NCBI GenBank assembly: GCA_963711595.1
Contig: CAVQER010000001.1
Coordinates: 248,001-312,000 of the forward strand
Direction: 5' to 3'
Source: JAUSIF01 sp963711595
GTDB taxonomy: Bacteria > Pseudomonadota > Alphaproteobacteria > Rhizobiales > Xanthobacteraceae
DNA: 64,000 bases
Positions 8,500-17,834 of the stretch are shown here, piece by piece. The translations under genes and the position numbers were made by a program. Position 1 is the stretch's first letter; each line of letters starts with the position of its first letter. The notes under the pieces are model-generated. The model saw only the letters and a list, made by a program, of their open reading frames with translations, made no database searches and was not told the origin of the DNA.

Positions 8500-11400
8500 T
8501 TACGCCGCGCTGAGGGTGTGAGCCTGCTGTTCAAAGTGGACCAGCACTTGGCCGACGACTGATGCGCCCGGCAAGTACGCCACGTCGGACCAGCTCGCGC
8601 CGCTGGTCGGCCCGTTGACGTCGACCTGCAGGACGAGGTCCGGCCCGACAGTAGTCAAGCGAACGAAGTCCGCGACGTTGCTTGAAACGTCGAACGACGC
8701 GTCCAGCAAAGCGGAAATGTCGATTTCGTCATTCTCGGCGAAGCTGTAATCCACAATCGCATCGCGGTTCCTGGAGCCCGTTTCCGAGAACACGAAGCGA
8801 TCCGCTCCATCGCCCCCCAGCAATGTATCGATGCCAGCATCACCCCTAAGCGTATCGTCGCCGGCTCCGCCATCGACCAAATCGTTGCCGATGCCGCCAC
8901 GCAGATCGTCGGCGAAAACAGAACCGGTGATGATATCGTTGCCACCGGCACCGTCGACATACGCAAGATCGCTTATAGCGGTGAGATTCGCGAGATTGAA
9001 CGTGTTGGCAGCTTTAGTACCGACAGCGCCTTGACCGTTCCCTTGCCACACTTCGATCGAAGTCGATCCGGCGTCGAACGCGGTGAGCGTCAGATTTAGC
9101 GTCCCGGTCGCCAAAATCCTGTCCGTTCCGGCGCCGCCCGAGAACGTGTCGGTTTGAGCATCGATGCCGGAGACGATGAATGTGTCATCGCCGTCCTCGC
9201 CATACATTTTGTCGACGCCAACGCCGCCAGTGAGATTGTCATCGCCACCGCCGCCGTAAAGGGAGTCATTACCGGCGCTGCCGCGTAAGTCATCGGCAAA
9301 GGCTGTACCCGTTACGATGTCGTTTCCAGCGGCACCGTCGATATATGCAACACCGGTGATGGCGGTCAGGCCGCTAAGGTCCAGGATATTTTTCGATGAG
9401 GTCCCGAGGATCGCGCCCCCGTTTCCTTCCCACAGCTCGATCGACGACGAGCTCGCACTGAAGGACGCGACGGTCAGATCGACGACGCCAGCCACAAGGA
9501 TCTTATCGGTCCCGTTGCCCCCTGAGAAAATGTCCTTCTGATCGTCGATGCCGGCTACGACGAAAGTGTCGTCGCCGTTCTCACCATACAGCTTGTCGGT
9601 ACCCGCGCCCCCTGTGATCGTGTCGGCGCCATCGTCGCCGTAGGCCGTATCGTTCCCGATGCCGCAGTCAATGCTGTCGTTTCCTCCGAGGGACCGGATC
9701 GTGTCGTTTCCGGCCATGCTGAAAATGATGTCCTCGTCGGGGGTCGGGCAAAACTGACCCACGGCGGTGCGGGTCGAGTCGATCGTTTCTCTTGCCGCCG
9801 TTCCGTAGATCGTCACGCCACCCATATCGACGACCTGAAGGATGAACTCCTGCTGGGTCGACAGGCCATGCGAGTCGGCCGCGGTCACCGTTAGGGTCAC
9901 GGTCGGCTCGGCCTCATAGTCGAGTGCGATGCCGGTCTTCAGTTTCAGCTGATAGTTGCCTGGCGTTCCGACGACCTGAAATCGGGCGTCCGAGACGGTG
10001 AACACGAAAGCCACATCGCCGTCGGGATCTGTGACGAGGAGGTTGCCCACGGCACAAGCCGCCGAATTCTCCGGCAGTACGTTGTTCAAGAGCGCGATTT
10101 CGCTCGGCGCCTCATTTGGCACATCGACGAAATCGAATGTGAAGTCGTCCGCTGCGAATGCAACCAGCAGGACGTTCAAGAACGTCAGGGACGATCCCAC
10201 TCCGAAATTGAAAACGGTGTTGCTGCCGACTTGAGCCGCATACTCCATCGCATCGACGAATGAATCGATTCCGGAAAAGTCGATCAGCTCGATCTGGTCG
10301 TCGGTGCCATTGCCAACGATGAAGTCCGTGACGATGTCCGCGCCACCGCCAAAGTGATAGACGAAGATGTCGTCGCCCTCACCGCCCGTCATTGTATCGT
10401 TGCCGGCGCCGCCATCGAGCCGGTTCGCGATGGCGTTGCCCCTCAGCGTATCGCCACCTGTGCCCCCGATGGCGTTTTCGATGTACGACCGCGCGTCATC
10501 ATCAAAGAGATACGCGTTGTAAACATTGCCCTGCGCGTAGTGCCCGCCTCCAAGGTACGCCTTTTGCGCACTAGAGGTGGTCGACCAGTAGCCCGGCCGC
10601 AAGTCGATGGACAGATTGTTCGTGTAGCTTGAGAGGTCATACGTATCCTCTCCGCCGCCGTCCCAGACCGTGATGAAGATCCGGTTTGCAGAAGCCCCCG
10701 CCCCTGCGCCGCCGGGACGGCCCTGGCCCTCGTCGTTGACGAAAGTCTCGCCGGTCGTCGCACTCCAGGAGTAGACGGTTGCTTGATCGTTGAATTCGTA
10801 ATCGGCCCCGTACATCGTCTGCAGGGTCAGAATGTCGTTCATCATGAACGACTGCGGATAGCCGAACGCCTCGTTGGTGTAGCCGCTCGTCGGCCCGCCG
10901 ACGTAACTCCGATAGGTCATCACCGAAAATTCGAGAGCGTCGCGATCCGCCGGCAACGCGACGTTGGCGACGCCACCGGCGGATTGCCCGTGCTTCAAGC
11001 CAAGCGCGTGGCCGAGCTCGTGGATGTGAGTAAGGTAGTAGTAGTCGCCTAGTTTCGGGTTTGTATAATTGTAGCCGGTCCCAAACCAGACATCGCCACC
11101 TTCGCCGCTGCTTGGATAGTAGGCATACGCAGTCGGATTGGCCTCCGACGATTGGGCGATACGAATATCGGCATTGTTTGAGGTCGAGTATTCGATCTGC
11201 AGATTCGTCAGGTTCTCTACCTGACTCATGATCTTGTGAACCGCGGTCTGCTGGTTGGCCGAGACCTGCGCAAAACCCGACGCGGTCGGCTCACCGAACC
11301 CGTAGTTCGAAGGATAGTCGCTTGGCGAATCCGGAAACGTGTAAGTGAGCGTTCCACTCCAGCGAGATCCGGAGAGCAATCCGTCGATATTCTGCTCGCC

Positions 11401-11544
11401 AGTCGCGCCGATCCCGACGGCGTTGGCATACGCAGGCGTGGGCGTACCAAGACCGGTCTCGCCACTCGCTGCCGCAGGCTGCAATGAATTGGGGTGAAAT
11501 TGGCTGCCGTAGTAGCTGCCAAATGCCCGGCACAACTCACACAT
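8500..11544 (-). CDS. Serralysin-type (M10) RTX metalloprotease with type I secretion tail
   Basis: A 1014-residue protein without a Sec leader. The N-terminal domain carries the zinc site HELGHALGLKH at residues 175-185 (His175, Glu176, His179, His185) and the Met-turn SVMTY at 207-211, the pattern of serralysins. Glycine/aspartate RTX nonapeptides begin near residue 360, a cadherin-like domain spans about 477-573 (DPDGD), and more RTX blocks follow. Two tandem copies of a unit with a 128-residue period cover about 641-896. The C-terminus (LVHFEQQAHTLSAA) looks like a type I secretion signal. Calcium-dependent folding after export by an ABC/MFP/TolC system is expected; no such exporter is in this window. 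No obvious ribosome site precedes the ATG. Confidence 0.88.
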   Translation of the reverse strand: MCELCRAFGSYYGSQFHPNSLQPAAASGETGLGTPTPAYANAVGIGATGEQNIDGLLSGSRWSGTLTYTFPDSPSDYPSNYGFGEPTASGFAQVSANQQTAVHKIMSQVENLTNLQIEYSTSNNADIRIAQSSEANPTAYAYYPSSGEGGDVWFGTGYNYTNPKLGDYYYLTHIHELGHALGLKHGQSAGGVANVALPADRDALEFSVMTYRSYVGGPTSGYTNEAFGYPQSFMMNDILTLQTMYGADYEFNDQATVYSWSATTGETFVNDEGQGRPGGAGAGASANRIFITVWDGGGEDTYDLSSYTNNLSIDLRPGYWSTTSSAQKAYLGGGHYAQGNVYNAYLFDDDARSYIENAIGGTGGDTLRGNAIANRLDGGAGNDTMTGGEGDDIFVYHFGGGADIVTDFIVGNGTDDQIELIDFSGIDSFVDAMEYAAQVGSNTVFNFGVGSSLTFLNVLLVAFAADDFTFDFVDVPNEAPSEIALLNNVLPENSAACAVGNLLVTDPDGDVAFVFTVSDARFQVVGTPGNYQLKLKTGIALDYEAEPTVTLTVTAADSHGLSTQQEFILQVVDMGGVTIYGTAARETIDSTRTAVGQFCPTPDEDIIFSMAGNDTIRSLGGNDSIDCGIGNDTAYGDDGADTITGGAGTDKLYGENGDDTFVVAGIDDQKDIFSGGNGTDKILVAGVVDLTVASFSASSSSIELWEGNGGAILGTSSKNILDLSGLTAITGVAYIDGAAGNDIVTGTAFADDLRGSAGNDSLYGGGGDDNLTGGVGVDKMYGEDGDDTFIVSGIDAQTDTFSGGAGTDRILATGTLNLTLTAFDAGSTSIEVWQGNGQGAVGTKAANTFNLANLTAISDLAYVDGAGGNDIITGSVFADDLRGGIGNDLVDGGAGDDTLRGDAGIDTLLGGDGADRFVFSETGSRNRDAIVDYSFAENDEIDISALLDASFDVSSNVADFVRLTTVGPDLVLQVDVNGPTSGASWSDVAYLPGASVVGQVLVHFEQQAHTLSAA

Positions 11545-11717
11545 AAATCGGTCGCTCGGCTCCGGGGGAGTTGTAGCTGCCGAAGTATGCCGAACGGCCT
11601 ACTGACGAAGTCGGAAATTGATTTAAAGTTTCGCTAAGTCGCCGGCGAGTTCGACTACGGCCGACGCAGCTGTGGCGCCGCCGCGTTGTCCGCGGTTAAG
11701 GAGGTGTCAACCGTGAC

Positions 11718-12994
11718 TTACACGGTCAGCTGCTGCGCCTGCTGCTCGAAAAAAACAAGCACCTGAGCGGATGGGTTCGATGCATAGCCTGACAGCGTCG
11801 CGACATCGGCAAATTTCACTCCGCGACTTAATCCGTCGGCGTCAATCTGCAACAGAAAATTCTCGCCGGATGAAATCACCCGCACGAAATCGGTTACGAG
11901 ACTGAACTGCCCGAAATTCGCGTCGAGCAGAGCGGAGAGATCAATCCGATCTCCCTGATCAAAATCGTAATCGAGAATTCTGGTCGATGTTCTTCGATCC
12001 GGTCTCCGCAAATACATACGTATCTGCTCCCAAGTCACCGAGGAGGATGTCTTTGCCCGCACCGCCAAGCAGCCGATCGTCGCCCGTGCCGCCCCGGATT
12101 TGATCGTTTCCCTTTCCGCCCTTGAGGACGTCGTTACCGCCGAAACCCTCGATGTAATCTTTGCCATCGCGACCGGCGATGTGATCGCCAGCGTTTTCGC
12201 CGAGATAGAAGACGCTCGCCTTGCTGCGGCCCGGGGTGAGGTCCTGGACGAGACCACCCGTCGCGTCGAAAACGACTACCGAGTTCAGGCCGCATCAGGT
12301 CGTAGAATGCCGAGGCGGCGAGCCTGTTGACGGCTTCGAACCCCACCGATGCCGTATGCGCGGACATGCTGAACGGCTCGCGACCGTTCGTGTTGCCAGC
12401 CATATACTCGGCCGTGGCGAGCACGAGATTGTCGAGCGACGACGAAAAATCCTTGTAAAGGCCGACAGCCTTGTAGACGGGGTCGTTCTCGAACCCGATG
12501 TTTAGGATGCCCTCGGCGTTACTGATGTTCGGTGAGGCGAACGCGACGAATGTCGCGTCGGCGAACCGTCCGCCGTACGCGGTTGCCGCGATTTTGGCCA
12601 TCAGATTGGTGGCCCCGCCTCCGAGGCTTGCACCAGTGAAGCTGAATGTCGCGTCGCTGGGCGCCTGTGCCGCCAACGCATTCAGCAGCGGCGCGAAATG
12701 ATTGATGTACTGACCTGTGTACAGCTCGAAATATCGGCTGACGTCATCCGCGCCATCGGTGCCGCGAAAGGAGACGATGTACTCATTTCCCTGTCGCAGC
12801 ACGATCGCGCTGGCGCCAGTGCTTCCGCCGCGAAAATGGTTCCCGTCCTGATACTGGCCACCGAGGCCGAGCGCACCCGGAGTAATGACGCTCCAGCCGG
12901 CCGGCGCTGATCCTCCGGCGAACGCCGCGCGAGAGGCATCGCCGAGTACCCTTATTTCGTTCAGGGAAACGTCAAAGCCCGAAAGCAATGACAT
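11718..12994 (-). CDS. RTX-type lipase, frameshifted twice as read
   Basis: The first frame (from 12994) encodes an alpha/beta-hydrolase lipase with the nucleophile motif GASLGGG (Ser123) and a candidate catalytic His in SAHTAS. Near 12288 the coding sense moves to the next frame (NSVVVFDATGG), which holds RTX repeats such as GGNDVLKGGKGNDQIRGG. Near 11982 it moves again into IDLSALLDANFGQF and ends LVFFEQQAQQLTV. Each shift is explained by one extra base in a GG pair. Restored, the protein is 424 residues. The C-terminal ~100 residues match those of the neighbouring RTX protease. Probably a type I-secreted lipase or esterase; whether it is truly broken is uncertain. Confidence 0.75.
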
Positions 12995-13219
12995 GAAATG
13001 TTCCTACGGGGGCAACAGCGCCATCGTTTACCCGGAAGAACTCAAATCAGCGTGAATGCAATGCCGACAAATTGAGGCAACCCGCACAACCTCGGATCGC
13101 TACGGCAAAATTGGCTCGGCTTGCGGTGCGCGGTTCACGCTTTCCCATAGATTTTGACGGGGCGCTCAAGCCGTTCGAGCGCCTTGCCTAGGATTCGCAG
13201 TGGCCGCGCGCCGCCCTTC

Positions 13220-13645
13220 TCAAGTCTTCACATTCAGATCAAGCGTGATCTCTATATTGTTCTTGAGCGCCTTGGAAACGGGGCAGCCGTTCTTGGCGCC
13301 CTCGCCGATCTCGCGCACCTTGGCAGCGTCGGCACCCGGCGCGTCGACGGTGCAGGTGAGCGCGCTTTGCGTGATGCCGAAACCGCCGCCCGCCGCCGGA
13401 AGAACTTCCACGACGGACTTGGTCTCGATCGATTTCGCGTTGACGCCGTTGCGGCTGAGGCCGACGTTGAAGGCCATGCTGAAGCAAGCCGCGTGGGCGG
13501 CGGCGATCAATTCCTCGGGCGTCGTGTAAGGCTCGCCGCCTTCGAAGCGGCCCTTGGCGTTGTACGGTGCGTCCTTGAACAGACCGGTCCCGGCCGTGAT
13601 CTTGCCGGCGGCACCTTCCCATCGGGCTGCGGCAGTGCTTTTCAT
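13220..13645 (-). CDS. osmC: OsmC family peroxiredoxin
   Basis: A 141-residue cytoplasmic protein covering the whole OsmC fold. The two redox cysteines are visible in AAHAACFSMAFN (about residue 54) and NGCPVSKALK (about residue 125), and the sequence EELIAAAHA is typical of the OsmC rather than the Ohr branch. These enzymes reduce organic hydroperoxides and, to a lesser degree, hydrogen peroxide. A GAGGAGG ribosome site precedes the ATG. It sits between a secreted RTX gene and a copper chaperone, all on the minus strand, without evidence of an operon. Confidence 0.93.
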   Translation of the reverse strand: MKSTAAARWEGAAGKITAGTGLFKDAPYNAKGRFEGGEPYTTPEELIAAAHAACFSMAFNVGLSRNGVNAKSIETKSVVEVLPAAGGGFGITQSALTCTVDAPGADAAKVREIGEGAKNGCPVSKALKNNIEITLDLNVKT

Positions 13646-13711
13646 CGAGGTTCCTCCTCGTGCCTGTGCGAACGAACCATGCCCCAGTCGGAGGAACCGC
13701 GCCAGCGTAGG

Positions 13712-14200
13712 TCAGTGACCCATATGCTGCGGCGCGCCACCCATGGCTTCCACGACGAACTCGACTTCGACGGAGCCGGCCCGTTCGAACGAAAGAGTCC
13801 CTTTGAAGCGATCACCCTTCGCGAGGGGCCGCTTCAGATCGACAAACATCAAATGCAATCCGCCGGGCTCGAGTTTGGCGGTGAAGCCGGGAGCGATCTC
13901 GATTCCGCGCGGAAGCGGACGCATCTTCATGACGCCATCCTGCATCGCCATCTCGTGGATCTCCGCGCGACCAGCGACATCCGCAGGCACTGAAACGGAA
14001 ACGAGCCGATCGGCGGCGGGCCCGCGGTTCTCGACCACGACGTACCCGGCGGCGACAACGGCACCGTGCGGCGTTGCGCGCGACCAAGGATGCGCAATGT
14101 GCAGCGAACCCTGCGTGTAGTCATGTGCACTCGCCGTACTACCCACGACGGCGGCTGCGAAGCCGGCGAGCGCGATGAGCGACCGAGTAGTGCGATGCAT
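13712..14200 (-). CDS. PCu(A)C periplasmic copper chaperone
   Basis: A 162-residue exported protein with a Sec leader ending STASAHD and a DUF461/PCuAC beta-sandwich. The copper ligands appear in the expected order: His and Met in EIHEMAMQDGVMKM and His and Met in GGLHLMFVDLK. The family delivers Cu(I) to cytochrome oxidase CuA sites with Sco proteins. A histidine/methionine tail (GGAPQHMGH) may add binding capacity. No oxidase or sco gene is nearby. The start ATG at 14200 gives a normal signal peptide. Confidence 0.92.
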   Translation of the reverse strand: MHRTTRSLIALAGFAAAVVGSTASAHDYTQGSLHIAHPWSRATPHGAVVAAGYVVVENRGPAADRLVSVSVPADVAGRAEIHEMAMQDGVMKMRPLPRGIEIAPGFTAKLEPGGLHLMFVDLKRPLAKGDRFKGTLSFERAGSVEVEFVVEAMGGAPQHMGH

Positions 14201-14535
14201 TGATTGTCTCCGGACGACGTTGCAGACGACAGGTTCTATACCTGCGCGGGAGGCCTTGTAGGGCGGCCAATCGGCGCATCAACGCTCGTTGCGGGCGCAA
14301 ATGTGCGCCCAATGCCTCAGGGCCCAAATCGCGGCGGCAGCCAAGCGGCGTGACGCTTGGAAGCGGCTTTGGCACTGCATTTTCTGCCATCTAGTGCAGT
14401 GCAGCGCCATTGAAAGCCCATGCGACGTCCGCTATAGGATCGCAAAACCAATCAGCGAATTCTCCGGGCCGTTCCCTCGACCTGGCCCGTTTAATTTGTC
14501 CCCCAAGGCTGCGCGCCGCTCGTGTGGAGAACTTC
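14201..14535. other. Intergenic region between copper chaperone and acpXL
   Basis: This 335-base divergent gap holds no convincing gene. It contains a perfect 7-base stem with a 4-base loop at 14293-14310 (GGGCGCA-AATG-TGCGCCC). It should include promoters for both flanking genes, but no strong -35/-10 pair stands out. Confidence 0.5.
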
Positions 14536-14817
14536 ATGTCCACGACCTTCGACACGGTCGCCAACATCATCGCCGAGACGTGCGACATCCCGCGTGAAAA
14601 CATCAAGGCGGAAAGCCATGCGATCGACGATCTTGGGATAGACAGCCTCGACTTTCTCGACATCGCCTTCGCGATCGACAAGGCGTTCGGAATAAAGCTG
14701 CCGCTCGAACAGTGGACGCAGGAAGTCAACGAAGGCAAGGCGACCACTGAGCAATACTTCGTGCTCAAGAATCTTTGTGAGCGCATCGACGAGTTGAAGG
14801 CCGCGAAGGGCGCCTGA
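14536..14817 (+). CDS. acpXL: AcpXL, acyl carrier protein for very-long-chain lipid A fatty acids
   Basis: A 93-residue acyl carrier protein. The phosphopantetheine attachment serine is Ser37 in DDLGIDSLDFLDIAF. The long acidic C-terminus and position as first gene of a fabZ-fabF-fabF-adh-lpxXL run identify it as AcpXL, which carries the growing 27-hydroxyoctacosanoyl-type chain of rhizobial lipid A. The frame opens upstream, but the ATG at 14536 has a GGAG site at 7 bases and starts the normal ACP fold. Confidence 0.93.
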   Translation: MSTTFDTVANIIAETCDIPRENIKAESHAIDDLGIDSLDFLDIAFAIDKAFGIKLPLEQWTQEVNEGKATTEQYFVLKNLCERIDELKAAKGA

Positions 14818-14826
14818 GTCCCCAAC

Positions 14827-15303
14827 ATGCGTATTGAGTTCTTTATTATGGTCGACCGCATTCGTTCGCTGTCGACGAAAGACGGATTGGTGACGTGCGA
14901 GGCCACCGTACCGGTCGAGTCCACGATCTATCAGGGTCACTTTCCTGGGCACCCGATATTGCCCGGCGTGCTGCTTGTTGAGGCGATGGCGCAAACCGCC
15001 GGCTGGCTCATCCTTGCCCTCACGAAGTTCGACCGGTTTCCGTTCCTCTCCATGATCAATGACGCAAAACTGCGGGACTTCGTGACTCCGGGCACTGAAC
15101 TCTTGCTGGAAGCGCGTCTCATGCATGAAGGCTCGGGATTCGCGCGCACCTCCAATCGTGTGCTCGTCGGCGACAAGGTAAAGTGCGAGGCCACGACGAC
15201 CTTTCGCTTGCTCCCCTTCCCGACCCCGGTGTTCAAGCAGTCCGTAACCGCCCACGCTCTCCAGGTAGGCTTCCCTGCGGAGTACGTGACGAATGCCGGA
15301 TGA
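14827..15303 (+). CDS. fabZXL: FabZ-type 3-hydroxyacyl-ACP dehydratase of the VLCFA cluster
   Basis: A 158-residue hot-dog fold dehydratase with the active-site stretch GHFPGHPILPGVLLVEAMAQ around residues 38-57, including the catalytic His and Glu. It would dehydrate 3-hydroxyacyl-AcpXL during chain elongation. The start lies 9 bases after acpXL and the stop overlaps the next gene by 11 bases, so translation is likely coupled. Length and order match the rhizobial fabZXL gene. Confidence 0.92.
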   Translation: MRIEFFIMVDRIRSLSTKDGLVTCEATVPVESTIYQGHFPGHPILPGVLLVEAMAQTAGWLILALTKFDRFPFLSMINDAKLRDFVTPGTELLLEARLMHEGSGFARTSNRVLVGDKVKCEATTTFRLLPFPTPVFKQSVTAHALQVGFPAEYVTNAG

Positions 15304-16486
15304 CAAGCGGGACGTTCTGATCACCGGTGTCGGGCTCGCATCTTGTCTGGGAGAGGGCCTCGACGCGCATTGGAACGGTTTTGCCGCCGCGAAGCCGATC
15401 GTCGATGAAGTGAGTTTCGCACCTTACGTCGTCCATCCGCTTGCCCCGATCAACTTCGATCTGCAGATTCCGAAGAAGGGCGACCAGCGGCAGATGGAGC
15501 CGTGGCAGCGGATCGGCTGTTACTCGGCCGGCCTCGCGCTTGATGACGCTGGCATCAAGGGCAACACCGAGATTCTGAGCCGCGTCGACATGCTGGTCGC
15601 CGCCGGCGGCGGCGAACGCGACACGAACGTTGACGGTCAGATTCTGACAGACCTCCGTAAGGCCGAAAATCCCGGCAAGCTGCTCAACGAGCGCTTGATG
15701 AGCGATCTGCGCCCCACCCTATCGCTCGCCCAGCTCGCCAACCTTCTCGCCGGAAACATTTCAATCGTGTTCAACGTCGTAGGTTCGTCGCGCACGTTCA
15801 TGGGCGAGGAGCTTGCCGGCGTCGATGCGCTGCGCATCGCGGCCGCACGCATCTCGGCGGGACAAAGCGAAATTGGGTTCGTGGGCGGCGCCTACAACGC
15901 GCAGCGCAAAGACATTCTGTTGCAGCTCGCGTTTGGGCGTGAAGCACTCACGGCCCCCTATGCGTCCGTCTGGGCGCGGGACAAGGATCACACGGGACTG
16001 GCAGCCGGTTCGCTCGGCGCCTTCCTCGTCATCGAATCGCGCTCGCATGCGGAAGCTCGCGGTGCCAAGGTCTACGCGAAGCTCACGCACATCACCGCCG
16101 AGCGCTGCCGCCGGCCGGTGGATTCGCTGGAGAACGCGATTTCGAGGATGCTTGACGACTTCACTCCGCTCCTCGCCAGCGACCGTTGCGCGGTGCTATC
16201 GTGCGCAAGCGGGGCTGCTCCTGCGACTCAGTCGGAACGAAGCGCGCTCGGGAAGCTCGACAAGATTCCGGTGCGCGCCACGGGCTCGGTGGTCGGTCAT
16301 GGTGTCGAGGCGCAATTTCCGCTGAACATTGGCCTCGCGGCCCTTGCGGTTTCGCGCAAGAGCCTCTGGCCGGCACTCGACACGACGGGGTTCGAGCAGC
16401 CTTGGGCCGGAACACTGAGCCAGGTGCTCGTGACCGGCGTCAGCGCGTGGCGGGGCGAAGGAATGGCGTTGGTCGAGGCGGCCTGA
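15293..16486 (+). CDS. fabF2XL: FabF2XL, ketosynthase-like protein lacking the active-site cysteine
   Basis: A 397-residue thiolase-fold protein of the beta-ketoacyl-ACP synthase family. At the nucleophile position the sequence reads NVVGSSRTFMGEE instead of the usual ACASG, so the catalytic Cys is missing. The first active-site His region (normally NAHGTGT) is not recognisable, while a His remains in GSVVGHGVEAQFP. This pattern suggests a chain-length-factor-like partner rather than an independent condensing enzyme. It overlaps fabZXL and precedes the intact ketosynthase by 12 bases. The assignment rests on gene order plus family resemblance. Confidence 0.85.
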   Translation: MPDDKRDVLITGVGLASCLGEGLDAHWNGFAAAKPIVDEVSFAPYVVHPLAPINFDLQIPKKGDQRQMEPWQRIGCYSAGLALDDAGIKGNTEILSRVDMLVAAGGGERDTNVDGQILTDLRKAENPGKLLNERLMSDLRPTLSLAQLANLLAGNISIVFNVVGSSRTFMGEELAGVDALRIAAARISAGQSEIGFVGGAYNAQRKDILLQLAFGREALTAPYASVWARDKDHTGLAAGSLGAFLVIESRSHAEARGAKVYAKLTHITAERCRRPVDSLENAISRMLDDFTPLLASDRCAVLSCASGAAPATQSERSALGKLDKIPVRATGSVVGHGVEAQFPLNIGLAALAVSRKSLWPALDTTGFEQPWAGTLSQVLVTGVSAWRGEGMALVEAA

Positions 16487-16498
16487 CGGAGGGGGACG

Positions 16499-17779
16499 AT
16501 GAGCAAGGGCTTGAGGGATCATCGCGATCGGCCGATCGTCGCGGTCACGGGCATCGGAATCGTCACATCGCTCGGCATCGGCAAGGCCGATAACTGGCGC
16601 AAACTATCCGGCGGCGAGTCGGGCCTCCACGAGATCACCCGTTTCCCGACGGAAGGCCTGCGCACCAAGGTCGCCGGCACGATCGATTTCATTCCGGCAG
16701 AACCCTTGTGCGCCCCTGCGCTCTCGGAAGAGTTCGCGATGCTCGCAAGCGAGGAAGCTATCGGCGAAGCGGGCGTCGGTAAGGTCGGTGACTTCCCCGG
16801 CCCGCTTTTCGTTGCCGTTCCACCGGTCGAAGTCGAATGGCCGCAACGCATCGAGATGGCGGCAGCGAGCAATTCGGAAACGATCGGCTACGACGAATTG
16901 ATCCGCATCGCGACCACTGAGCGGTTCAAGCCGTACTACGAGCGTTTCCTTTATCGCGGAACGACGGAGCGGCTTGCGGAGCGGCTCGGCACCAAGGGAT
17001 CACCGATCGCGCTGTCGACAGCTTGCGCTTCCGGGGCCTCCGCGATCCAGCTCGGTGTCGAAGCGATACAGCGCGGCGAATGTGACGTGGCTCTATCGAT
17101 TGGTACCGACGGGTCGGTGAATACCGAGGCGCTCATCCGTTTCGCGCTTCTGTCGGCGCTATCCACCCAGAACGACCCGCCGCAAGGCGCGGCAAAGCCA
17201 TTTGCGAAGAACCGCGACGGGTTTGTCATGGCGGAAGGCGCGGCCGCGCTCGTGCTCGAGAATCTCGACCACGCACGGGCGCGCGGCGCCAAGATTCTCG
17301 GCATTATTCAGGGATGCGGCGAGATGGCTGATTCATTCCACCGCACGCGTTCCAGCCCGGATGGCAAGCCGATTATCGGCTGCATCACGAATGCGCTCGC
17401 CGACGCCGGAATCGGACCGGACGACGTCGACTATGTGAACGCGCATGGCACCGGCACGCCGGAAAACGACAAGATGGAAGCGAAGGGCGTTTCCGCGGTG
17501 TTCGGCGAACGTGTCCGCTCGGTGCCGATCTCATCGAACAAGTCGATGATCGGCCACACACTCTCGGCGGCAGGCGCGATCGAGGCTGCGTTTTCGCTGC
17601 TCACGATCCAAAACCAGCGCATCCCGCCCACGATCAACTATCTGGTGCCGGATCCAGAGATCCCGCTCGACGTAGTGCCGAACAAGGCCCGCGACGCTAA
17701 GGTTCGCAGGGCCATCTCCAACTCGTTCGGTTTTGGTGGCCAGAACGTGTGTTTGGTCATCGCTGGCGAGCCGAATTGA
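16499..17779 (+). CDS. fabF1XL: FabF1XL, beta-ketoacyl-ACP synthase II of the VLCFA cluster
   Basis: A 426-residue condensing enzyme with the full Cys-His-His set: STACASGASA, NAHGTGTPEND and SNKSMIGHTLSAAG. It would extend AcpXL-bound acyl chains with malonyl units, probably as a heterodimer with the preceding cysteine-less homolog. The ATG follows a GGAGGGGG ribosome site. Length and motifs are normal for FabF. Confidence 0.93.
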   Translation: MSKGLRDHRDRPIVAVTGIGIVTSLGIGKADNWRKLSGGESGLHEITRFPTEGLRTKVAGTIDFIPAEPLCAPALSEEFAMLASEEAIGEAGVGKVGDFPGPLFVAVPPVEVEWPQRIEMAAASNSETIGYDELIRIATTERFKPYYERFLYRGTTERLAERLGTKGSPIALSTACASGASAIQLGVEAIQRGECDVALSIGTDGSVNTEALIRFALLSALSTQNDPPQGAAKPFAKNRDGFVMAEGAAALVLENLDHARARGAKILGIIQGCGEMADSFHRTRSSPDGKPIIGCITNALADAGIGPDDVDYVNAHGTGTPENDKMEAKGVSAVFGERVRSVPISSNKSMIGHTLSAAGAIEAAFSLLTIQNQRIPPTINYLVPDPEIPLDVVPNKARDAKVRRAISNSFGFGGQNVCLVIAGEPN

Positions 17780-17834
17780 CGCTTGCCGGACGATAACCTC
17801 CTTCGCACCGTCATTTGAATCGGAACGTTCTCGC

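Noticed and set aside
7644..8534. A 296-residue antisense frame across the third transglycosylase gene.
   Set aside because: No motif or leader, and composition is that of a codon shadow.
13161..13183. Stem GGCGCTC...GAGCGCC after osmC as a terminator.
   Set aside because: Only 7 base pairs with a long loop and no U-tract on the minus strand; too weak to list.
14369..14386. A second TGGCAC-containing site (TTGGCACTGCATTTTCTGC) upstream of acpXL.
   Set aside because: The -12 block reads TTTC instead of TTGC, so the sigma-54 consensus fails at an essential base.
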